Source: Algoriphagus sp. (GTDB taxonomy: Bacteria; Bacteroidota; Bacteroidia; Cytophagales; Cyclobacteriaceae). Taken from it: a stretch of 64,000 nt of DNA. Positions 1 to 8,340 of this stretch are shown one piece after another. The notes beneath the pieces were generated by a model that did not search any database, had not been told where the DNA came from, and was given only the letters and a program-made list of their open reading frames with translations. How positions within the stretch are numbered: position 1 is the stretch's first letter; each line of letters begins with the position of its first letter. The DNA is taken from the NCBI GenBank assembly GCA_018336015.1, contig JAGXQZ010000051.1:186001-250000 (forward strand), written 5' to 3'. A program made the position numbers and the translations under genes.

Positions 1-720
1 CTTACCGCTTTTTCCTCTTTTGGTGGTGACAAGGATAACCCCGTTGGCAGCTCGTGAACCGTAGATGGCTGCGGATGCATCTTTCAATACGGAGATACTT
101 TCGATGTCATTTGGATTCAATCGGTCAATACCACCCGCTCGTGCAGGAATACCATCGATTACGATCAAGGCATCGTTGTTACCTAAGGTATTGGAGCCAC
201 GGATTCGAATACTTGAGCCATCATATCCTGGTTCACCGCTTCTGTTTACTGCAACTACACCAGGCATACGACCTGCAATGGAGTTGGAAAGGTTCATAGC
301 TGGAGACTTGGCAAGCTCACCCCCCTTCACAGAGGCTACCGAACCCGTAATTGTTTCCTTCTTTTGCTCACCATAACCTACCACGATCACCTCCTGAAGG
401 GACTTGGTATCTGGTTTTAAGGTGATGGAAAGATTGCTTTGCGATCCCACCGGTACTTCTTGGGAAACAAATCCAATGAAGGAGAATACCAGAACAGCAG
501 CATCTGAAGGAACTGAAATTCTGAAGTTACCATCTACATCGGTAACTGTACCCGTGGTTGTGCCTTTTACTAAAATGGACACACCAGGGAGAGGGAAGTT
601 ATCTTCCCCCGATAGCACTACACCAGATACCTGTCGGGACTGGGCCATCACCGCACCTAAACACAATAGGTACGTAAAAAGAGTCAGGGCAAATAGCCTG
701 ACTGCGGTACTAAACTTCAT
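1..720 (-). CDS. SusC/RagA-type TonB-dependent outer membrane receptor, N-terminal part (truncated by window edge)
   Basis: Outer-membrane TonB-dependent transporter of the SusC/RagA class, which imports glycans or peptides together with a SusD lipoprotein. Only the first 240 codons are present; the frame is open to base 1. The ATG (718-720) is followed by a signal peptide ending near residue 26 (GAVMAQ). A carboxypeptidase-regulatory-like domain follows, with the family phrases LPGVSILVKGTTTGTVTD and FSFIGFVSQEV. At about residue 110 comes the EVIVVGYGEQKKETITGS segment typical of SusC, then the plug domain (IRIRGSNTLGNNDALIVIDG, SVLKDASAAIYGSRAANGVILVTT). The barrel, and probably a susD partner, lie beyond the left edge, so the substrate cannot be judged. 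Confidence 0.93.
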   Translation of the reverse strand, partial: MKFSTAVRLFALTLFTYLLCLGAVMAQSRQVSGVVLSGEDNFPLPGVSILVKGTTTGTVTDVDGNFRISVPSDAAVLVFSFIGFVSQEVPVGSQSNLSITLKPDTKSLQEVIVVGYGEQKKETITGSVASVKGGELAKSPAMNLSNSIAGRMPGVVAVNRSGEPGYDGSSIRIRGSNTLGNNDALIVIDGIPARAGGIDRLNPNDIESISVLKDASAAIYGSRAANGVILVTTKRGKSGK

Positions 721-1113
721 AGGCAGTTTGGGTTAATTTTAACTAATCCCAATTTCGAATCTTACCAAGATTTTAGCCCAACTGTTTTTTGTCCAAAACT
801 GACTGTTTTACAGCGTTTATATAAATGGAAAGTAAAATTTATAGGTAAAACAAAGAATGTTTAAGAATCAACCCTCTTTTATTCAACAAAAAATTAAATT
901 TTTGAAACAAACTTTTGCTAGTTAATTATTCCGAAAATTATTATTCGGGAGTATTTACTAAGGTTGAAATTTTCTATTTAAAAAGAATCTGAAATTGATT
1001 TTTCTAAATCTTAAAAAAATCCCTTTTCAGGTACAAAGCTATAGTTGCCCATACGGAAGACAGTTTTCTTTCGATTTAAGAAACCGATCCAAAAAACCGA
1101 GACTTACGGTTAC
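721..1113. other. AT-rich intergenic region upstream of the truncated susC
   Basis: About 390 bases between the leftward susC start and the leftward gene ending at 1114. It should hold the susC promoter, but I found no full TAnnTTTG/TTTG pair in a suitable position. A short plus-strand open frame here (995-1186) runs into the neighbouring gene and shows no protein features. Apart from the weak hairpin at 1089-1111, nothing is recognisable. Confidence 0.5.
1089..1111 (-). terminator. Weak rho-independent terminator after the CxxCH lipoprotein gene
   Basis: Read on the minus strand, AACCG and CGGTT form a 5-bp stem around a 7-base loop, followed by a run of six T. It lies directly downstream of the stop codon at 1114. 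The stem is short, so the call is tentative. Confidence 0.4.
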
Positions 1114-1767
1114 CTACAACCTTTTTACCACTTCCTTTTTTGGTATCCGTACAGACCACATTCCCCTTAGGTCACCTACTTTATGACCTCTTGCCCGATC
1201 ACTTGGATAAAGTTGGTCAAGCTTCACCAAAGTTTCCTTGGAAATTTCTTTCTCAGGTTCTCCATGGCAATTTAAGCACATGCCGCTTGGAATCGTGATG
1301 GATTTGGTATAAAGAAGTACCTCACCGTTTTCAAATTTCTGAATGTTCGGATCACTTTTTATCCCATTTTCAGCATTATACTCATAGGCTTCCAAAATAG
1401 GCCGTTCTTCATCGGTTGGTAAATCTGCTGAATTCCTCGCTCGATTTGAGGCTCTTTTGAGCTGAACCGAATAGACTTTGCCTAATTCAGTTAATATAGG
1501 TAGGGCGTTGACATTACAAAAATCAATAGCACCTGGGATCCCCTGTTCGGAAATTGCCTTTTGCAAATTTGATATTAATTGATTTTGAGCCTCTTGAGTC
1601 AGTGAATCTCCCCATATCATAGCTTCCTGAATGATTTCAGCTTCGGTGACACGTTTGATTTCCATGTTCCGGTTTACCTCTTCAAAAGTCTCCTTCGAAA
1701 CCCTCTCTTGTGGTCCGCAAGAAACTATCAAAACCATACTAACAAAGACCGGAGCGAAGATTTTCAT
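1114..1767 (-). CDS. DUF3365/Tll0287-like haem-domain lipoprotein with CxxCH motif
   Basis: A 217-residue predicted lipoprotein: hydrophobic N-terminus with lipobox LIVSC (Cys 17). The rest resembles the Tll0287-like (DUF3365) domain, a periplasmic sensor-like fold that can bind c-type haem. It carries one CxxCH motif (CLNCH, residues 164-168) near the C-terminus, followed by GDLRGMWSVRIP, typical of the end of this domain. The likely location is the periplasmic side of a membrane, with a redox or ligand-sensing role. Transcribed alone, divergent from the secreted protein at 1905. No partner kinase or cyclase is fused or adjacent, so its signalling output is unknown. Confidence 0.8.
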   Translation of the reverse strand: MKIFAPVFVSMVLIVSCGPQERVSKETFEEVNRNMEIKRVTEAEIIQEAMIWGDSLTQEAQNQLISNLQKAISEQGIPGAIDFCNVNALPILTELGKVYSVQLKRASNRARNSADLPTDEERPILEAYEYNAENGIKSDPNIQKFENGEVLLYTKSITIPSGMCLNCHGEPEKEISKETLVKLDQLYPSDRARGHKVGDLRGMWSVRIPKKEVVKRL

Positions 1768-1904
1768 GGCTAAAGGGAATAGTTCTAAGGAGTCAAATCT
1801 AATTTAGAGAGCAAAGTTCTGTTAATTACCCAATTCTTGTTCTTAATTTACTTCCTAAATAATTCAAATCTCATAGGAATTATATTTAGCCTTATTTCAA
1901 AAGG

Positions 1905-4715
1905 ATGAAAAAACTTCTAGCCGCTTTACTTTTTTCCCTGATTGTCATAAGCCTTTCTCATGGTCAAACTTGGACAAGAATGCAAGGCTGGGGGCTAGAC
2001 CTTGAAGCAAATCACTGGGTTACCAATCAAAAAGTGGTCGCGGTAGGAGAAAACCTCATCATTTACTCTGAAAACGCGGGAAGCACTTGGACGGAAGTGG
2101 GCCAGGAATTTGGGGTTAGATTTAGTGACGTCACTTTTACCAATGAATCCAATGGGATCGCGGTGGGTGAATTGGGTACAATTTATAGAAGTGCGGACGG
2201 GGGAAAAACCTGGACAAAAATCAGTTCAGGAACCCAGAAAAATCTGAAGAGTGTAGTTTCTATTGGAGAAAACCAACTGTTTGCTTCAGGTGAAGATGGA
2301 ACTCTTCTCAGTTCCATGAATTCCGGCGGTTCTTGGTCCTTGATAACCATCAACACGACGCTTGATTTTCAGGAAATCTTTTTTGTAAATGAAAACCTGG
2401 GATTCATAGCAGCTGAGGGTGGAAATGTATTTAAGTCTTCCAATAAGGGCGTGTCTTGGGAAAAAATCCAGCTTCCTACCGTGAGAAACTTAAATGGATT
2501 GGTTTTTACCAGTACTCTGATTGGCTATGCGGTCGGAGATCAAGGCTCCTTTTTCAGAACTGCGGACGGCGGAACGACGTGGCTCCCCCTAGTCAGCAAT
2601 GTGTCTACCAAATTAAAAAAAGTTGCCGCCAGCCCAGTGGACAACAGAATCTTGGTGGCAATTGGTGAACAGGCGACTCTCATCAGATCAGCCAATTCAG
2701 GGACAACCTTCAGCACAATTAACTTGGGGGCAGGTAATACCAGAAATCTAAATGATCTCAGATTTATTCCTGCTTCCAATACGCTGTTTACTTTTGGCCA
2801 AAATGGATTTATCATTTCCTCCACCAATGCAGGAACAAGCTGGACTACAAGACAGGCTGGAGTTAGGAATGACTTTTCTTCCACGGATTTTAAGAGCAAT
2901 ACAATAGGTTTCATTTCCGGTAAAAACGGAGAATTCTACCTGACCACCAACGGCGGAACTTCTTTGATCAGCAGACCTCTACCTGAAAAAGTAGACATTC
3001 ATACGATCGATTTTTGGAATACTTCTTTTGGATATGCATCGTCAGAATCAGGAAAAATGTACCGAACAGCAAATTCCGGTTCATCATGGGTCCCCGTACC
3101 ATCTAATACACCAAATAAAATCACTGGATTCTACTTATTTGCTACCTCTGTTTTATATGTTTCTGGCACGAAAGGGTATGTTTCAAGATCGTTTGACTCA
3201 GGCGTTACTTGGGATCAAACCATTAACACAGGAATTACAGAGGATTTGGCTGACCTGACATACTTTGATTTCGTGTTCGGCTTTGCAATTGGAAAAAATG
3301 GTCAAATCATTCGAACTGCCGGCGGCACCAATTGGGAATTGAAACCCAAACTTACCAGTGAAAATCTAAATGCTCTAGCCAAACTAGATACCACAACAGC
3401 CATTGTAGTGGGAAATAATGGCGTAGTCTTAAAGACAAAAGACAAAGCAGTCACTTGGGAAATTTTACCATTTCCCGAAAAAGTAAATTTGACCTCAGTG
3501 GATTTTTGGGATCTTTTTTTGGGTTTTGTAGTGGGGGAAGGTGGCATTACATACCAAACAAAAGACGGAGGGTTAACTTGGGTTAAGATCAACAGTGGAA
3601 CCATTAGGGATCTAAATTCTGTCAACTACGGGGACCCCAATTCAGCCTTTGCAGTAGGTAACGACGGTACAATCCTGAGCTATTCCTGTACACCGCCAGG
3701 TTCAGTCAGCCCAATTTCGGGCAATTCGACTTCTTGTCTAGGTGCAAGCACTTACAGCATTTCCAGCCAGCAAGAGCTGAGTTCTGATATCGTGTGGAGA
3801 GTAGACGGTGGAATTATATTGTCAGGACAAGGATCACCCACCATAGAAGTTGAATGGACTATTCCTGGAAGAAACGCTGTATTGGTGAGCAGATCCAATT
3901 TTTGCGGAAACGGAGAAACATCATCTTTGGAGGTATTTGTCAACCCAATACCCGCTATTTCGACTCCTATTTCAGGAGAAGGAACGGTTTGTATCAATTC
4001 AACACACACCTATTCTGTTCCTGCACAAGCGGGAAGTAGCTATACATGGGAAGTCACCGGAGGTGAAATTCAATCAGGTCAAGGTACTTCAAATATCTCA
4101 GTCCGCTGGATTGCCTCAGGCGACCAAAAAATCCAGGTAACTGCCTCAAGTCCTTGTGGAAAATCCGAGCCAACCTTTAAATCCATCAAGGCCAATAAAG
4201 CACCCGATCAACCTGCTGCGATTGCCGGAGAGACCATCACACCGCTTGGCCAATTTACTTACCAAACGACTGCATTACCCGGATTGAATTACAAATGGAG
4301 TATTTCAGGTGGAGGGAAAATCATTTCAGGCCAAGGTTCGGCAAGCATCACTGTGAATTGGGAGCAAGAGGGACAATTTGAAGTTTCCGTAGAAGCTCAA
4401 AATGAATGCAATTTTGGACCAAAAAGGGCATTGAATGTGAATGTAAACATCATTACAGCTCTAGAGCCAAAGCCATCTTTAGGTAAGCTCAAGGTATTTC
4501 CTAACCCAAGCCAAGGTCAAGCCACTGTAGAATCAACCTCTTTAGACTTGTTTGAGTCCATCCAAGTAATTAATTCTTTTGGACAGGTAGTTTATCATTC
4601 AAGTATTAACCAAGGAGACAAACAACACGCCATCGATGCTCTCCCTAGAGGCCTGCTTTATATCCGACTATCAGGGAAAAATGGAGTAATCACCCAAAAG
4701 GTCTTGGTGAAGTAA
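1905..4715 (+). CDS. Secreted YCF48/BNR-repeat protein with PKD/Ig-like domains and type IX secretion signal
   Basis: A 936-residue exported protein. Residues 1-20 are a signal peptide (cleavage near SHG/QT). From about residue 30 to 590 there is a tandem series of beta-propeller-type repeats with recurrent phrases such as SADGGKTWTKI, TADGGTTWLPL and TKDGGLTWVKI, the YCF48/photosystem-assembly-like and sialidase BNR signature. Three PKD/Ig-like domains follow (each with W-x-V/I-x-GG and SGQG...I-V-W phrases, about 595-850). The last 78 residues are a type A T9SS sorting domain (KVFPNPSQGQATV ... VLVK). It is probably carried by type IX secretion to the cell surface or medium. YCF48 here indicates fold only and does not imply photosynthesis; the ligand is unknown. 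Confidence 0.88.
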   Translation: MKKLLAALLFSLIVISLSHGQTWTRMQGWGLDLEANHWVTNQKVVAVGENLIIYSENAGSTWTEVGQEFGVRFSDVTFTNESNGIAVGELGTIYRSADGGKTWTKISSGTQKNLKSVVSIGENQLFASGEDGTLLSSMNSGGSWSLITINTTLDFQEIFFVNENLGFIAAEGGNVFKSSNKGVSWEKIQLPTVRNLNGLVFTSTLIGYAVGDQGSFFRTADGGTTWLPLVSNVSTKLKKVAASPVDNRILVAIGEQATLIRSANSGTTFSTINLGAGNTRNLNDLRFIPASNTLFTFGQNGFIISSTNAGTSWTTRQAGVRNDFSSTDFKSNTIGFISGKNGEFYLTTNGGTSLISRPLPEKVDIHTIDFWNTSFGYASSESGKMYRTANSGSSWVPVPSNTPNKITGFYLFATSVLYVSGTKGYVSRSFDSGVTWDQTINTGITEDLADLTYFDFVFGFAIGKNGQIIRTAGGTNWELKPKLTSENLNALAKLDTTTAIVVGNNGVVLKTKDKAVTWEILPFPEKVNLTSVDFWDLFLGFVVGEGGITYQTKDGGLTWVKINSGTIRDLNSVNYGDPNSAFAVGNDGTILSYSCTPPGSVSPISGNSTSCLGASTYSISSQQELSSDIVWRVDGGIILSGQGSPTIEVEWTIPGRNAVLVSRSNFCGNGETSSLEVFVNPIPAISTPISGEGTVCINSTHTYSVPAQAGSSYTWEVTGGEIQSGQGTSNISVRWIASGDQKIQVTASSPCGKSEPTFKSIKANKAPDQPAAIAGETITPLGQFTYQTTALPGLNYKWSISGGGKIISGQGSASITVNWEQEGQFEVSVEAQNECNFGPKRALNVNVNIITALEPKPSLGKLKVFPNPSQGQATVESTSLDLFESIQVINSFGQVVYHSSINQGDKQHAIDALPRGLLYIRLSGKNGVITQKVLVK

Positions 4716-4929
4716 AATGCACAGAACTTCTTAAAAAAATTAACTTTTCCACTAGGACGAAAAATTGAATCAATACAGAATATTATTCCGTGTTTGAAAA
4801 ATAATGTACTATTTTTACAGATTTCGCAGTAATAATTTCAATATATTCATAAAACAACAAAACATCATTAGGAAGGTCTCATTGTAAATTATAGAGTTTT
4901 TTCACTCTTTTGGGTAAAAAAGAACCCAA

Positions 4930-6171
4930 ATGAACTCCAGATATTTCCACCCTGAGAGCCTGATGATGTCCTATGGCTACAAGCCAGAACTTTCAGAAGG
5001 CGCCATCAAATGCCCCATATTCCAAACCTCCACATTCGTCTTTAAGACAGCACAGGAAGGCAAAGAATTTTTTGAACTTGCTTACGGAAAACGCGAAAAA
5101 TCCCCCGGTGAAGAACCGGGGTTGATCTATTCCAGATTGAATAATCCGGATCTACAAATTCTCGAAGAAAGGCTCTGCCTTTGGGACGGTGCGGATGAAT
5201 GCGCAGTCTTTGAAAGCGGAATGTCGGCAATCTCTACTGTTCTGCTGGAATTTCTAAGACCGGGTGATGCGCTACTCTACAGTATGCCTGTCTATGGTGG
5301 GACTGATCATTTCATCAATAAAGTCCTTCCTCAATATGGAATCACCGGAATAGGCTTTACTCCGGACGATAAGCTGGAGCAAATCCTTCTTAAAGCAGAA
5401 AAAGCCAAAGTCAAACTAGTCTACGTCGAAACCCCAGCCAATCCAACCAACGCCCTTTTCGATCTTGAACTTTGTCGAAAAGTAGCAGATCAGCTCAGCA
5501 ATGCAGAAAACTCAGTATATGTCGTCGTAGACAACACCTACATGGGACCTCTCTGGCAACACCCTCTGAAGCATGGGGCAGACTTGGTCATGTATTCGGC
5601 TACCAAATACATTGGAGGTCATTCCGACCTAATTGCAGGTGCGGTGCTAGGAAAAAAAGACCTAATGAAGCGAGTTCGAACCCTTCGTACATTTTTGGGG
5701 AATATGGCGGGCCCATGGACTGGTTGGCTATTAATGCGAAGTTTGGAGACTCTAAAAGTCCGGATGACACAGCAGGCTGAAAATGCCTCAAAGGTAGCCG
5801 ACTTCCTCGCTGCCCACCCCAAAGTAGAAAAAGTCTATTACCTAGGTCATTTAGCTGAAAATTCAGAGCAATATCAAATTTTCAAAAAGCAACTCTCCTG
5901 TGCGGGAGCCATGTTATCTTTTGACATTAAAGGCGGAGAAAAAGAAGCATTCCAGTTTTTGGATCACCTTCATCTATTCCATTTGGCAGTTTCCTTGGGA
6001 AGTACAGAATCATTGGCCGAACACCCAGCTACCATGACGCACAGTGATGTAAGCGAGCAAGACAGGGCTAAGTTGGGTATTTCAGAAAAACTCATTCGAT
6101 TATCGATCGGAGTAGAACACTATGAAGACCTCATCTGGGATATTCAGCAGGCGCTTGAAAAAGTAGGATAA
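4930..6171 (+). CDS. Cystathionine gamma-synthase family PLP-dependent enzyme
   Basis: Full-length (413 residues) member of the Cys/Met metabolism PLP enzyme family, which carries out gamma-replacement or gamma-elimination on sulfur amino acids (cystathionine gamma-synthase, methionine gamma-lyase, O-acetylhomoserine sulfhydrylase). The PLP lysine is K226 in SATKYIGGHSD. Upstream VVDNTYMGPL carries the PLP-nitrogen-binding Asp, and LGSTESLAEHPATMTH is the C-terminal substrate-site signature. Motifs alone do not separate the synthase from the lyase. Monocistronic, with 214 bases of AT-rich DNA upstream. I looked there for a SAM riboswitch and saw none. Confidence 0.85.
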   Translation: MNSRYFHPESLMMSYGYKPELSEGAIKCPIFQTSTFVFKTAQEGKEFFELAYGKREKSPGEEPGLIYSRLNNPDLQILEERLCLWDGADECAVFESGMSAISTVLLEFLRPGDALLYSMPVYGGTDHFINKVLPQYGITGIGFTPDDKLEQILLKAEKAKVKLVYVETPANPTNALFDLELCRKVADQLSNAENSVYVVVDNTYMGPLWQHPLKHGADLVMYSATKYIGGHSDLIAGAVLGKKDLMKRVRTLRTFLGNMAGPWTGWLLMRSLETLKVRMTQQAENASKVADFLAAHPKVEKVYYLGHLAENSEQYQIFKKQLSCAGAMLSFDIKGGEKEAFQFLDHLHLFHLAVSLGSTESLAEHPATMTHSDVSEQDRAKLGISEKLIRLSIGVEHYEDLIWDIQQALEKVG

Positions 6172-6190
6172 AAGAAAAAGGGATGAAGAG

Positions 6191-6715
6191 CTATTCTTCA
6201 TCCCTGATTCTTACATATTGGAAAATATCTCCGATCCTTCCTCGCTTGATAAAGCCATTTTTTAGAATAGCCTCAGGAATATAACCGGCCTTTTCCAGCA
6301 CATTCATCGACTCCCCATTGAAGTCATAGACCTGAGCGAAAATCCGGTGAATATCAAATTTCTCAAAGATGTATTTGGTGTACAACTTGACCGCCTCTGT
6401 CGCAATCCCTTTTCCCCAGAAAGCCTCTCCAACCCAAAAACCGAGTTCCATATTGGTTCGTAGTTCATCTTTTCCACGCTCTGCCCCTATCGCGCCTGCT
6501 AGTCTACCTTCAAATTCGATCGCAAAATTTTGAGCAGGATTAAACTTCTGATTATGCTCAATCCAGTGACGCGCATCATGAATGGTATAAGGCTGTGGGT
6601 AGCTATCCCTCAGATTCATGGCTATTTTTGGATTGTTGGCCAAAGGATAGAGCTGATGAAAATGAGATTCGTTCCATGTCACCAGATTGATTTCTCTTTC
6701 TCCTTCAATAATCAT
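6191..6715 (-). CDS. GNAT family N-acetyltransferase (RimJ/RimL-like)
   Basis: A 174-residue single-domain acetyltransferase. The acetyl-CoA pyrophosphate loop is FWGKGIATEAV (Q/R-x-x-G-x-G/A type), preceded by ELGFWVGEAFW and followed by RIFAQVYDFNGESMNVLEKAGY, the usual order in RimJ/RimL-type GNATs that modify protein N-termini or small amines. Substrate unknown. Convergent with the trans-sulfuration gene (19-base gap) and transcribed in the same direction as prfA, which lies upstream. Confidence 0.85.
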   Translation of the reverse strand: MIIEGEREINLVTWNESHFHQLYPLANNPKIAMNLRDSYPQPYTIHDARHWIEHNQKFNPAQNFAIEFEGRLAGAIGAERGKDELRTNMELGFWVGEAFWGKGIATEAVKLYTKYIFEKFDIHRIFAQVYDFNGESMNVLEKAGYIPEAILKNGFIKRGRIGDIFQYVRIRDEE

Positions 6716-6796
6716 AATAGCGCTGGGTTTACTTAGGTTGCTTTGTTAATTAATTCAATATACTGGCTTAAATCAAGCTTGCAAAGTCCAAGGCAA

Positions 6797-7870
6797 TTAC
6801 TCAATACCTCCAGCCTGCATTTTTTCTAAATTTTCTGCTAATCTCAAAGCGGAAATAAATTCTTCGATATTACCGTCCATTACGTCTGGCAAATTATAGA
6901 CCGTTTTGTTAATCCTGTGATCTGTGACTCTAGATTGTGGGTAATTATAAGTTCTGATCTTATCCGAACGATCCCCACTTCCCACCATGGACTTTCGCTG
7001 GGCACCGACGGCCTCGTTATGCTTAGCAAGTTCGATCTCATACAACCTGGATCGAAGCACCTTCAAAGCCTTTTCAAAGTTTTTGATCTGGGATTTTTCA
7101 TCCTGACACGTCACCACCAAACCTGTCGGATTGTGGGTCAATCGGACTGCTGAATACGTGGTATTGACAGACTGACCACCCGGGCCAGAGGAGCAATAGG
7201 TGTCTTTACGGATGTCATTCATGTCCAAGTGGACTTCTACTTCATCCATTTCAGGCAGCACAGCTACAGAAGCTGCTGAGGTATGAACTCTTCCCTGAGA
7301 TTCGGTGGCAGGAACCCGTTGAACCCGATGCACACCAGATTCATATTTGAGCATTCCATAGACATCCGCTCCTGAGACGGTAGCAATTATTTCTTTGTAT
7401 CCGCCTGCTGAGCCAAAGGTCAAATCCAACACCGTAAGCTTCCATCCTTTCATTTCGCAGAAGCGCTCATACATTCTGAAAAGATCACCGGCAAAGATTG
7501 CAGCTTCATCACCACCTGTACCTCCCCTGATCTCCAATATACAATCTTTGGAATCATTGGGATCCTTGGGAGTCAGCTGTTGCTTGAGTTCTTGCTCGAG
7601 AACTTCCTTTCGCTCTCTCAGATCATCCAACTCTGCTTTGGCCATTTCCCTAAACTCAGGATCTTTCTCCTTTTCGAGCATCTCCTTGGAGCTGTCGATA
7701 TTTTTAAGGACCAAAGAGTATTCGTCATACACCGAAACGAGCTTTTCAAGATCCTTATACTCTTTGGTGAGCTTGGCATACTTGCTCATGTCAGACATCG
7801 AGTCCGGCAAAATAATCAGCTGACCTACTTCTTCGAAACGTTCCTTTAGGGCTTGTAATTTATCCAGCAT
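6797..7870 (-). CDS. prfA: Peptide chain release factor 1
   Basis: Class I release factor that reads UAA/UAG stop codons and triggers peptide release in the ribosome. From the chosen ATG it has 357 residues, close to the usual 360. It has the codon-recognition tripeptide PAT (in [14 protein letters not shown]), which marks RF1 rather than RF2 (SPF). The catalytic GGQ is at residues 231-233 ([10 protein letters not shown]). The frame extends 19 codons further upstream, but that extension would contain the -7 promoter box at 7890-7897, so [12 protein letters not shown] is the better start. The usual partner prmC is not adjacent here. Confidence 0.97.
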   Translation of the reverse strand: MLDKLQALKERFEEVGQLIILPDSMSDMSKYAKLTKEYKDLEKLVSVYDEYSLVLKNIDSSKEMLEKEKDPEFREMAKAELDDLRERKEVLEQELKQQLTPKDPNDSKDCILEIRGGTGGDEAAIFAGDLFRMYERFCEMKGWKLTVLDLTFGSAGGYKEIIATVSGADVYGMLKYESGVHRVQRVPATESQGRVHTSAASVAVLPEMDEVEVHLDMNDIRKDTYCSSGPGGQSVNTTYSAVRLTHNPTGLVVTCQDEKSQIKNFEKALKVLRSRLYEIELAKHNEAVGAQRKSMVGSGDRSDKIRTYNYPQSRVTDHRINKTVYNLPDVMDGNIEEFISALRLAENLEKMQAGGIE

Positions 7871-7889
7871 TGGTTTTTCCTTGGCTGCG

Positions 7890-7897
7890 CAAAAGTA
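7890..7897 (-). promoter_or_regulatory. Bacteroidota -7 box for prfA
   Basis: TACTTTTG on the minus strand matches TAnnTTTG, 19 bases before the prfA ATG. No clear -33 TTTG at the right distance. It supports the shorter RF1 start. Confidence 0.6.
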
Positions 7898-7975
7898 AGG
7901 ATTTTCTACTAAGAGACGGGGGTCCAACGTAGATATGGATAACTTAGTGAATTATCCAAAAATCAACTTAACGGT

Positions 7976-8221
7976 ATGAAAAAAACCAATTTTTACCACC
8001 ATATCTTTAGATTTCGCCTAGTAGCTATTTTCGTAATGATGGGATGTGTCAAAGAGGAGGACCAAGCCAATCCCTGCCTAAATTCTGATTTGGAAAGTCG
8101 ACCTACAACTTGCTCTACTGTTTTTCAGCCCGTATGTGGGTGTGATGCTAAAACATATTCCAATGAATGCCTTGCAAGAGCTGCAGGAAACAAGTATTTC
8201 GCACCAGGAGCGTGCAATTGA
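7976..8221 (+). CDS. Small Kazal-domain lipoprotein
   Basis: An 81-residue protein with a hydrophobic N-terminus ending in a lipobox-like MMGC (Cys 24) and one compact Kazal-type protease-inhibitor domain. Six cysteines follow the lipid Cys, and the phrase CGCDAKTYSNECLARAAG matches the Kazal signature (C-G-x-D-x-x-T-Y-x-N-x-C). It probably sits on the outer or inner membrane facing the periplasm or surface and blocks a serine protease. Target unknown. Monocistronic and convergent with glmS. Confidence 0.85.
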   Translation: MKKTNFYHHIFRFRLVAIFVMMGCVKEEDQANPCLNSDLESRPTTCSTVFQPVCGCDAKTYSNECLARAAGNKYFAPGACN

Positions 8222-8275
8222 GGTAAAAAACTCTCAAACAAGTCAATAGCCCAAGAAAATTTAGCTTTAAATACA

Positions 8276-8307
8276 ACAACCCTGAAAATCGGGGTCTTCA
8301 GGGTTGT
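8276..8307. terminator. Stem-loop between convergent Kazal gene and glmS
   Basis: Perfect 11-bp stem (ACAACCCTGAA / TTCAGGGTTGT) with an 11-base loop between two convergent genes. The T-tract is poor on both sides, so it may be a bidirectional terminator or simply an mRNA 3' end structure. Confidence 0.6.
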
Positions 8308-8340
8308 CATTCGCTTGGTAGCTTTTTAAAGTTCAGTTGA

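Noticed and set aside
995..1186. Plus-strand 63-codon frame in the gap before the CxxCH lipoprotein
   Set aside because: Its 3' part is antisense to the lipoprotein gene; AT-driven composition only.
1905..4715. Photosynthesis-related function suggested by the YCF48-like repeats
   Set aside because: The repeats are a widespread beta-propeller fold; the signal peptide and T9SS domain place it outside the cell in a non-phototroph.
4716..4929. Possible SAM riboswitch before the trans-sulfuration gene
   Set aside because: I could not find the conserved SAM-I or SAM-II core pairings; the region is just AT-rich.
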